DNA of 64,000 nt from Mactra quadrangularis. Taxonomy: Eukaryota; Mollusca; Bivalvia; Venerida; Mactridae. The stretch is from positions 67,165,872 to 67,229,871 of the forward strand of contig CM046301.1 in the NCBI GenBank assembly GCA_025267735.1, written 5' to 3'. The notes beneath the pieces are model-generated. The model had not been told where the DNA came from. It saw nothing but the letters and a program-made list of their open reading frames with translations, and searched no databases. Of this stretch, positions 59,344 through 64,000 are shown piece after piece. The position numbers and the translations under genes are program-made. Each line of letters opens with the position of its first letter. Positions within the stretch are counted from its first letter, which is position 1.

Positions 59344-62300
59344 TGTCATCAATATCATCATTGTCATCAATATCATCATTGTCATCAATATCATCATTGT
59401 CATCAATATCATCATCATCATCATCATCATCATTGTCATCAATATCATCATTGTCATCAATATCATCATTGTCATCAATATCATCATTGTCATCAATATC
59501 ATCATTGTCATCAATATCATCATTGTCATCAATATCATCATCATCATCTTCATCATCCTTGTTGTTGTCATTATCACTATCAGGTTCCTCATCAGAATCT
59601 AAAAGATACATACATACATATATAATTATTCCAAGTACAATGTAAGTCTGTTCAGAATTTTAATATATGTAACATGTTTTAGTAAAAAAAAAAAGATGTA
59701 CTTTAAAAACTCATGTTTTTATGATGATTTGTTGACATGGAAATGAAAAAGTTCTCTATATTAAGACCATTCTGCTAAGACCATTTTGACAAAATGGTCG
59801 TAAATCAGGAGTTTCCCAGAAAGGGGGTCATGTCCATGCATGTGTCAATTATATTGTTTTTTATTTATATGGGAAGAAATTGTTGGTTCCTTATGAGAGA
59901 GTACTGACACCAAAAAGTCAATAAAAATGAGTTAGGTAAGCTGGAATTCACTATTTATTGAAAACAAAATAAATCTTGATATACAAATAAAAACTTACCT
60001 TTATGTGATTGTAGTTTATTAGTTAGTGTATTTATAAGTTGATTATATGGATTATCTGTGATCTCTTCATCTGATGATGTTTCTAGGTCTATATTCTGTA
60101 ATGTAAAGTAAAGTAAAGTAATATAAGTTGATTATATGGATTATATGTGATAACTTCATCTGATGATGTTTCTATATTTATATTCTGTAAAGTAAAGTAC
60201 CAATCAGTTATGACATGTAATATAATGAAGGTGAAGTAATAAATTTTGTTTTACGCTGCATTTCCAGTTGTATTGCAGTGGTCAGTTTTCTACTTCCTGT
60301 TCATCAACAGGTCTAGATATCTAGGTCCCATATTATCGCCCATATAAGCGTCTTACAAGTAATTTTAGCCGTAAAACCTTCTATTTTGTTATGTTAAATT
60401 GTCGTAAGATTTTTAATAATATGCTACCCTGGACTCAATAAGAGATAATGACCCTTGAAAATATTTCATGACCAGCTCCACATTAGTATGACAGTTCCAT
60501 CAGAGGTTTTAACCTACAATGGCTAGATTTATAGTCTTGTTATATATTAGTAAGATGAGCTACTAACCAAGCTAACCAGGTAGATTATATATTCTTTAAT
60601 GTTGGTTTAAAGTTGTATTCAACACATATTTAGGTCATAATTATATACGATGACCAGCTCTTCCTACTATAGGTTTCCTGGACACTTTTCTATCACCAGT
60701 ACTAACTTACCCTACCACAAGGCCGACAACTCATGTATAGGGTATGACCTACTGCGACTGGGCTTGAACCCGCGATCTCCGGATTTGAAATCAGACATGC
60801 TAACCACTACGCTATGGCCCCAGCTATAAGTTTGTCCTTCACTATATAACTTAAATTAATCAGGGTAATACATGATTTATCTTTCCAAAAAAGTAATTGA
60901 AAGACATTAAAAAGCACATGAAATAACTTTTTTGTATCTTTTCCTAATAAATCCCAATCAATCTTTTAAGTTTGAATCATTCACTCTAAATCTTCCTCAC
61001 AAATAATTTGTGCTAAGGTTTGAACATATTTAGTAAAAATTTACAACTCAAAATCTAATTTGGGCATTTTCATACAAAGAAATGTATCAGTTATTTAATG
61101 CATTATTTGAATATTTTCTATATTTTGTCTTTTGCAAGATTTTGAAAAAAAGTTTTTTGTATGATTTGAAGATCACATGACCGAGTATAAGCAATTAGTC
61201 AACAGGTAGATCAAAAGTTAGAACAATTAGTGATGTTAACAATTAGTGATGTAAACAATTAGAAATGTTAACAATTAGTGATGTAAAGTATTAGTGATGT
61301 TAACAATATAAATGTGACTAGACTTGAAATAGAAACCAGAAGACTAAAGTTAGACATTAATTACAACAGTTAATGGACCAATGACAGACCACTATCAACA
61401 TGGGACATTACATAGTATCTCTATATAGTTTTAACATAGACCAAACCTTTACCTATCTTATATATAACATTAGTAAATAGCTAAAATATTGTATCTCTTT
61501 CTCTAATACTTGTAAAGTTAGGACATTGTGACATTAAACCAATGATTCATATTGTACTTAGTAGTACAAAGTAGAAAAAAGTAACTAATTTTCAGAAAAA
61601 ATTTTGTCTGACCTCAGTAAAAGGTTACTGTCCAATATATTACTGTTCGTGTATAGTTTGTTTTTTCTCAACGGTCAAAGCTTGAATAATTTCACGATGA
61701 CTGAATGCATTGTTTTTGTACTGGCGTTCTTATTACTATTATATATATCTTCACTAAACATATCATATGGCATAAGCAGCTTTACTCGATCATAATACAC
61801 ACTTTTGGAAACTCATGAATGTGTCACCACGATGATTTTTACTAAAGCATTCACCATGAAATATTCATGTTTTGACAATTGAGAAAAAACGAACCATAGT
61901 TACAAAGTTGGACATGTTTTATGCTCCTTCAGTTTTTTTTCAGGCCATTTTGGGGTCGAAATTGGGTGCAATTCCCCTCGTAAAGGGTACTTATATTCCC
62001 TCTGAAGTAGCAAACTCCTCTGTCCACCTACTCTACAATTTAGTAAATTAAATATTTGCTATTACAGTAAAACTCGGATATAACATACTCGCTGGGCCAT
62101 AGAAATAAGGTATGCTATAACCGAGGTATGTTATATCCATATACAATACTAAGTATGTTATGTATAAGGGTGAAAAACGGGCCAGAAAAAATGGTATGTT
62201 GTAACCGAGTGTATGTTATAACCGAGTATGTTATATCCGAGTTTTACTGTACTATAGTATCATGGAGATATGTAAGATATTAATCTCTGAAAAATTGACT

Positions 62301-62942
62301 TGTCCATAACAAATTACAACTTCTCCATTGTCTAGTTATTTGAAATGAAGTTTACCAAGACATTTGGACCAGCTATGACATACTTTTTACTGGACCCACT
62401 AGAATTTTACCGGTAGGGTCCGTAGGACCGGCACTTTTCGGAATGTCTGTATGGAACTGATAATCATTTTTATATGTAATATACTGTACATACAGCAGAC
62501 TATATTCATAGGTTATTATACAGTTTACTGTACAATATGGAAATACATTTGAATGAGTACCACAGCTTGAAAAGTCAATATGACTTTATAGTCCAAATAT
62601 ATTCCATATTGAAAAGTAAAATGTATAATAACCTTTTTATTATAATTTTTTTGTTTACTATGAAATAATCATCATCACAATCATCCCCCAACAAAGCAAT
62701 CACAGTCATTCTTATCACAATGTTTAGTGCATATGTACCCAACTGTCCAATACGAAAATAATGTCTATTTCTTGGATGCAATACAGGAATAAATTGGACT
62801 GACACATGGTACAAATGCAGTTTGTTGATAGGTTAGATTTATTATATATATAAATATGTTTACCTTGTCAGATTGTTCATCATTAGAATCTATCTGTTCT
62901 TTATCTATCTGTTTATTTTCATCATCACTTTCTTCCTTATCT
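40491..62942 (-). CDS. UTP25: UTP25 (DIEXF/Def) SSU-processome protein, 21 exons, 5' end outside window
   Basis: Minus-strand exons in transcript order: 62942-62864, 60095-59999, 59598-59255, 58165-58030, 57365-57274, 56613-56515, 56060-56000, 55164-55112, 54319-54234, 53477-53409, 52945-52831, 51977-51896, 51362-51206, 50234-50138, 49179-49094, 48436-48354, 46768-46692, 46032-45961, 42401-42277, 41524-41426, 40740-40491. All have AG/GT borders, phases agree throughout, and the join gives 785 residues plus stop (human UTP25 is about 756, so only a short N-terminus is missing). Seen: acidic N-terminal third, then [34 protein letters not shown] [16 protein letters not shown] (degenerate DEAD box), [32 protein letters not shown] and [18 protein letters not shown]. 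Family knowledge: nucleolar helicase-like protein without intact ATPase motifs, needed for early pre-18S rRNA processing; in vertebrates also linked to p53 turnover. Introns are packed with MITEs and SINEs. Confidence 0.96.
41010..41132 (+). repeat. SINE family B, 3' part
   Basis: GGTTAACAGCTAAATCCAGA, AGTGAGTAGGTTGACTGACC and TGTTGCTACAATGTAAAACC. In the last UTP25 intron. Confidence 0.8.
41143..41390 (+). repeat. tRNA-headed SINE, CCTTGAGCAAG type
   Basis: Head GGAGCAGTAGTCAAGTGGTA with B-box-like GGTTCAAACCCC, then TTTCCTTGAGCAAGAAATTC. Closest match to the minus-strand copy at 952-1095. Confidence 0.7.
41426..41524 (-). CDS. UTP25: UTP25 exon 20
   Basis: 99 nt: completes Glu, then [20 protein letters not shown] and [13 protein letters not shown] with a split Arg. 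Matches 'CEYT....V.RAR..F..G...FLL.TER.HFY.R'. Confidence 0.96.
42277..42401 (-). CDS. UTP25: UTP25 exon 19
   Basis: 125 nt: [20 protein letters not shown], then [20 protein letters not shown] and C plus two bases. IPSYFD.VR.RNY is a near-invariant family motif. Its upstream intron holds the 2.8-kb array at 42551-45358. Confidence 0.97.
42551..45358. repeat. TIR-bounded element made of ~146-bp tandem units with nuclear-receptor half-sites
   Basis: Left GGGCATTATACGCCCG and right CGGGCGTATAA are inverted ends; an ACGGACGGACAGACGG tract lies before the right end. Inside are about 14 units of roughly 146 bp, most with TGTGACCTTGACCTTTGACC and GGTGAACCTAGGTACA. A higher-order period of about 645 bp is visible (CCATTTTGACTTTAT near 43060, 43690, 44345). 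Located in the UTP25 intron before exon 19. Minus-strand ORFs here are repeat translation. Confidence 0.9.
45608..45832 (-). repeat. SINE family B
   Basis: GTTGGGTTTAACGCTGTAAC at the left; TAATCGAACCCACGACCCCT and CAGAGCTAGCCAGGC at the right. Confidence 0.85.
45961..46032 (-). CDS. UTP25: UTP25 exon 18
   Basis: 72 nt, phase 0 to 0: [20 protein letters not shown] then FTKK. Matches 'VF.R......... D.RF..F'. Confidence 0.95.
46048..46352. mobile_element. MITE of the ATACCCCCGC family, copy 1
   Basis: GTGAGCTAATGCTCAC then GATACCCCCGC at the left and GCGGGGGTATAA at the right, inverted. Body AGTAGATGAGCAAGGAGCAT and a CGGACGGACGCACGC tract. Lies 16-30 bp upstream (in transcript sense) of exon 18. 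Confidence 0.9.
46692..46768 (-). CDS. UTP25: UTP25 exon 17
   Basis: 77 nt. I take the first AG (CCAAG) as acceptor, since it completes Asn and yields [15 protein letters not shown], matching 'N..G.V' of homologues; a CAG 8 nt further would drop those codons. Ends [11 protein letters not shown]. Confidence 0.93.
46865..47118. mobile_element. MITE of the ATACCCCCGC family, copy 2
   Basis: Same body as copy 1 without the short insertion after GATACCCC; ends GCGGGGGTATAA. About 100 bp from exon 17. Confidence 0.9.
47240..47618. mobile_element. Non-autonomous Tc1/mariner-like element
   Basis: Left CACTGCCCTCCAAAAGTT, right AACTTTTGGAGGGCAG, flanked by TA on both sides. CAGTGCCCTCCAAAAGT-type ends are typical of Tc1-like transposons. 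No transposase ORF. Confidence 0.8.
47858..48302. repeat. Two family A SINEs in opposite orientation
   Basis: 47858-48013 is a plus-strand partial copy (GGTAGGTGAGTACTGGTTAT, CAGGAAAGCTATGTTAGGTG); 48022-48302 is a minus-strand copy ending in head CAACTGGGTTATCAACCCGG. They abut and can pair in the UTP25 pre-mRNA, just 50 bp before exon 16's donor side. Confidence 0.8.
48354..48436 (-). CDS. UTP25: UTP25 exon 16
   Basis: 83 nt: completes Trp, then [20 protein letters not shown] and LFNKHCY, ending in one base at donor GTATCC. Confidence 0.96.
48795..49072. mobile_element. MITE of the ATACCCCCGC family, copy 3
   Basis: Nearly identical to copies 1 and 4 through the body; CGCACGCACGAACGCACGCA variant of the tract. 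Ends about 20 bp from exon 15's donor. Confidence 0.9.
49094..49179 (-). CDS. UTP25: UTP25 exon 15
   Basis: 86 nt: [20 protein letters not shown], then VRLWTLNG and two bases of Trp. A near-identical MITE ends about 20 bp beyond its donor. Confidence 0.97.
49584..49986. mobile_element. MITE, Mutator-like, with 9-bp target duplication
   Basis: 403 bp flanked by GTGCTAGGA at 49575-49583 and 49987-49995. Ends CAATCAGATTAAAACC and GTTTACGGAGATTG are imperfect inverted repeats. Homologous to 6329-6725. Nine-base duplications are typical of Mutator-like elements. Confidence 0.8.
50138..50234 (-). CDS. UTP25: UTP25 exon 14: degenerate DEAD box
   Basis: 97 nt: [20 protein letters not shown], then [18 protein letters not shown] sits at the Walker B (DEAD) position; Glu to Gln there is typical of this non-ATPase family. 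Confidence 0.97.
50635..50830 (+). repeat. Diverged tRNA-headed SINE
   Basis: TTCAGCAAGAAACTTTATTC, CTCAGTACTGGGG, AGTGGACTCGAAAGTTATTA; corresponds to the 36437-36640 copy. Confidence 0.55.
51206..51362 (-). CDS. UTP25: UTP25 exon 13: [10 protein letters not shown]
   Basis: 157 nt. [20 protein letters not shown], then [30 protein letters not shown] and SPLGLRT are hallmark UTP25 motifs. Donor GTAAGT after a split Gly. Confidence 0.97.
51896..51977 (-). CDS. UTP25: UTP25 exon 12
   Basis: 82 nt: [19 protein letters not shown] then SPFEKRKP, matching 'VSNKKRF..E.G'. Confidence 0.94.
52106..52184. repeat. Direct duplication of ~40 bp
   Basis: GTGTGGACCAAAGCATATCC then TAAATGAAAACTGAGTAAAT occurs twice in tandem. 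Not at an exon border. Confidence 0.85.
52538..52796. mobile_element. MITE of the ATACCCCCGC family, copy 4
   Basis: Same ends and body as copies 1-3; ends about 35 bp from exon 11's donor. Confidence 0.9.
52831..52945 (-). CDS. UTP25: UTP25 exon 11: DQGLTRPKV
   Basis: 115 nt. [20 protein letters not shown] then [13 protein letters not shown]. This is the first strongly conserved motif of the helicase-like fold (position of motif Ia-type RPKVL). Confidence 0.96.
53043..53230 (-). repeat. SINE family B, partial
   Basis: TTGGGTTTAACGCCTTAGCA, CGGCGGTCAGTCAACCTACT, GTCAGTGACTGACGACTGCC; head missing. Confidence 0.85.
53409..53477 (-). CDS. UTP25: UTP25 exon 10
   Basis: 69 nt: completes Lys then [18 protein letters not shown] and VDVD, with a split Glu into the next exon. 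Confidence 0.92.
53733..53980 (-). repeat. SINE family A
   Basis: Left GGGTTGAATGCCATGTCAAC; right GGGATTTGAACTCGTACCC and CAAATCCCGGG. Confidence 0.85.
54234..54319 (-). CDS. UTP25: UTP25 exon 9
   Basis: 86 nt: [20 protein letters not shown] then LHAVNHIL plus two bases. Matches 'D..Y..RT......R..Y.LH..NH.LK'. Confidence 0.94.
54442..54643. mobile_element. MITE with ~43-bp TIRs flanked by TTAA
   Basis: Left CCTGTCACAACTTAAATAAT, right ATTATTTAAGTTGTGACAGG; arms differ at about three positions. TTAA on both sides (54438-54441, 54644-54647) suggests a piggyBac-type target. Confidence 0.85.
55112..55164 (-). CDS. UTP25: UTP25 exon 8
   Basis: 53 nt: two bases then [17 protein letters not shown], matching 'LT.LQ..LF.I.N.YQD' of the family. 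Confidence 0.92.
56000..56060 (-). CDS. UTP25: UTP25 exon 7
   Basis: 61 nt: [20 protein letters not shown] plus one base, between AATTTCAG and GTAACA. Confidence 0.88.
56515..56613 (-). CDS. UTP25: UTP25 exon 6
   Basis: 99 nt, 33 codons, phase 0 to 0. [15 protein letters not shown] and then [10 protein letters not shown]. Exact three-base length and clean splice sites; moderate similarity to the family. Confidence 0.88.
56920..57260. mobile_element. Foldback MITE, family P, reverse copy
   Basis: GATCGATTTTTATTTCACAA and GTGTGAAATAAAAATCGATC are inverted; arm with GCGCATCCAAACAGTGAAAT and GTGGAATATCGATTTTTT corresponds to 32693-33020. Confidence 0.8.
57274..57365 (-). CDS. UTP25: UTP25 exon 5
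   Basis: 92 nt. (D)[18 protein letters not shown] is the conserved DPF..HF.... start of the folded part in UTP25 proteins; then [12 protein letters not shown]. Confidence 0.92.
57612..57868 (-). repeat. SINE family A
   Basis: Left TTTAATGCCGTGTAAACGCA; body CCTGGACCCTTGTCTTTAAT; right GGATTCAAACCCGTACCCCC. Confidence 0.85.
58030..58165 (-). CDS. UTP25: UTP25 exon 4: acidic
   Basis: 136 nt between TTTTACAG and [24 protein letters not shown] is followed by GEITGVVV, a second Asp run and TLQGT. The last base G joins AT of the next exon to give the Asp of [10 protein letters not shown]. Confidence 0.9.
58874..59180 (-). repeat. SINE family B, near full length
   Basis: Left GTTGGGTTTAACACCATAGC; right GGGAATTGAACCTACGACCC and ACCGACTGAGCTAGCTGGGC. 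Confidence 0.88.
59255..59598 (-). CDS. UTP25: UTP25 exon 3: Asp-rich repeat tract
   Basis: 344 nt. Starts [12 protein letters not shown], then two blocks built of an 18-nt unit coding DDIDDN, broken and ended by pure Asp runs, then [20 protein letters not shown]. The antisense serine-rich and methionine-rich ORFs here are shadows of it. The tract fits the acidic N-terminal region of the family but is expanded by slippage. Confidence 0.9.
59999..60095 (-). CDS. UTP25: UTP25 exon 2
   Basis: 97 nt, 32 codons plus one base. Contains [20 protein letters not shown], matching the conserved 'NPY..LL..L' element after the acidic N-terminus. A degenerate copy of its acceptor and first two thirds lies immediately upstream (60123-60199). 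Confidence 0.9.
60123..60199 (-). repeat. Duplicated edge of UTP25 exon 2 (acceptor plus ~60 coding bases)
   Basis: Tandem copy of 60034-60112, lying upstream in transcript sense. It keeps TTACAG|AATATA and codons for ETSSDE and NPYNQLI with substitutions, then runs into a stop before the genuine acceptor. Confidence 0.88.
60600..60830 (-). repeat. SINE family D (family A body, different tRNA head)
   Basis: Minus strand begins GGGGCCATAGCGTAGTGGTT with B box GCGGGTTCAAGCCC; body GTGATAGAAAAGTGTCCAGG corresponds to family A. Confidence 0.75.
61652..61899. mobile_element. Short TIR element related to 37427-38411
   Basis: Left TATAGTTTGTTTTTTCTCAA and right TTGACAATTGAGAAAAAACG; interior GAGTAAAGC...ATAATACACACTTTTGGAAA matches the larger element. 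Confidence 0.8.
62063..62251. mobile_element. pogo/Tigger-like MITE with perfect 29-bp ends
   Basis: Left TACAGTAAAACTCGGATATA, right TATATCCGAGTTTTACTGTA; 29 bases perfectly inverted including TA. Interior has further copies of GTATGTTATA.ACCGAG. The CAGTAAAACTCGNTATAAC end is of pogo/Tigger type. Confidence 0.85.
62864..62942 (-). CDS. UTP25: UTP25 exon (first in window), acidic
   Basis: 79 nt after TTTTCAG, one base then 26 codons: [16 protein letters not shown] and [10 protein letters not shown]. It needs a preceding exon ending in phase 2, which lies beyond the GTGGT-rich array or outside the window. Confidence 0.85.
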
Positions 62943-62949
62943 CTGAAAA

Positions 62950-63842
62950 CAAATATAAAATAAAATAAAGTAAAAAAAGTAGTATAGTGTAAAAGTGTAG
63001 TGTAGTAAGGTGTGGTGTAGTGTGGTGCAGTGTGGTTTTGTGAAGTGTGGTGTAGTGTATTCAAGTGTAGTTAAGTAAGCATGGAGTGGTGTGGTGTTGT
63101 GTGGTGTGTAGTGTGGTATGGTTTGGTATGGTTCAGTGTAGTATGGTGTGGCATGGTGTAGTGTGGTGGTGTAGTGTGGTGTTGTGAAGTGTGGTGTCGT
63201 GTGGTGTAGTGTGGTATGGTTTGGTGTGGTGTGGCATGGTGTAGTGTGGTGTAGTGTTGTGTAGTGTTGTATGGTTTGGTGTGGTGTGGTTTGGCATGGT
63301 GTAGTGTGGTGTAGTGTTGTGTAGTGTTGTATGGTTTGGTGTGGTGTGGTTTGGCATGGTGTAGTGTGGTGTAGTGTTGTGTAGTGTTGTATGGTTTGGT
63401 GTGGCATGGTGTAGTGTTGTGTAGTGTTGTATGGTTTGGTGTGGCATGGTGTAGTGTTGTGTGGTATGGTGTGGTGTAGTGTGGTATGGTTTGGTGTAGT
63501 TTGGTGTGGTGTGGTTTGGTGTAGTGTGGTGTAGTGTATTAAAGTGTAGTTGAGTGAGCGTGGTGTGGTGTGGTATGGTGTAGTGTATTAAAGTGTAGTT
63601 GAGTGAGCATGGTGTGGTGTGGTGAGTAGTGTGGTATGGTTTGGTGTAGTGTAGTGTAATGCAGTGTGGTGTGGTGTGGTGTAGTGTGGAATGGTGTAGT
63701 GTATCAAAGTGTAGTTGAGTGAGCGTGGTGTGGTGTAGTGTGGTGTGTAGTGTGTTATGGTTTGGTATGGTGCAGTGCGGTGTACTGTAGTGTGGTGTGT
63801 AGTGTGTTATGGTTTGGTGTGGTGTTATGTAATGTGTATAAT
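62950..63842. repeat. GTGGT-rich degenerate minisatellite
   Basis: About 890 bp built from GTGTGGTGTAGT and variants, with a ~60-bp higher unit repeated near 63240-63430. Purely G/T-rich on the plus strand. Long minus-strand ORFs (HTTPHYTT) are repeat translation. It sits directly upstream of the first UTP25 exon seen. Confidence 0.95.
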
Positions 63843-64000
63843 TTACATATATTCTAACATAAGCATGTTTGTTTTCTCAGTCTTTCAATTTAAGATTGTA
63901 GAGTAATTTAAAGGTTCAGAGCTATACAAGTCTGACCACAAGTTAACAAGAATGCAGACTAGTTTTTATGTTCCACCAAATTGCTACAAAATACATTTAA
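63843..64000. other. Window edge, nothing recognised
   Basis: Unique AT-rich sequence; no splice-bounded ORF similar to the UTP25 N-terminus. Confidence 0.5.

Noticed and set aside
59238..59645. Plus-strand serine-rich ORF and minus-strand Met/Ile-rich ORF
   Set aside because: Shadows of the Asp-coding repeat in UTP25 exon 3; only the Asp frame joins its neighbours in phase.
62937..63447. HTTPHYTT ORFs on the minus strand
   Set aside because: Low-complexity GTGGT array; composition alone keeps stops away.

Overview
This is a eukaryotic, AT-rich, intron-rich and repeat-dense window, most likely from a bivalve mollusc. The suggestion rests on two gene families plus the repeat content: modular tRNA-headed SINEs, MITEs ending in ATACCCCCGC with an internal ACGGACGGAC tract, and an intronic array full of TGACCTTGACCTTTGACC. 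There are no bacterial-type operons, and most long ORFs are translations of tandem repeats. The genes had to be assembled exon by exon from splice sites, reading phase and protein motifs.

Layout. (1) Positions 1-11131 hold no certain gene: one orphan exon-like ORF (5553-5701), SINEs, a palindromic MITE, a Mutator-like MITE and interstitial telomere-like repeats. (2) Positions 11132-31278, plus strand: ten exons of a secreted reprolysin-type (M12B) metalloprotease resembling molluscan ADAMTS proteins. They cover the catalytic domain with the zinc site and Met-turn, the Cys-rich region and a short CCKSC tail. Signal peptide and prodomain exons were not found. All exons join in one frame (385 residues plus stop). 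(3) Positions 31279-40490: a convergent intergenic region made of minisatellites, foldback elements and a local duplication. (4) Positions 40491-62942, minus strand: 21 exons of UTP25 (DIEXF/Def), a nucleolar SSU-processome protein. They give 785 in-frame residues plus stop; the first N-terminal exon(s) lie beyond 64000. (5) Positions 62950-63840: a GTGGT-rich minisatellite in the 5'-most intron seen.

The most striking signal is in the protease gene. Four exon borders (16626, 18443, 19609, 21377) are each the seed of an intronic tandem array whose unit is a copy of that exon edge together with its splice site. About 36 copies of the HELGH-coding exon end plus 5' splice site, 6 copies of the partner exon start (3' splice site plus LNVxHD), 6 copies of a third and 17 copies of a fourth exon start sit directly next to the real ones. 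The intron that interrupts the zinc motif HExxHxxxxxHD therefore carries the two halves of that motif as arrays at its two ends. A single-copy version of the same event lies at a UTP25 exon. UTP25 (ribosome biogenesis) and the extracellular protease are convergent neighbours with no evident functional link.
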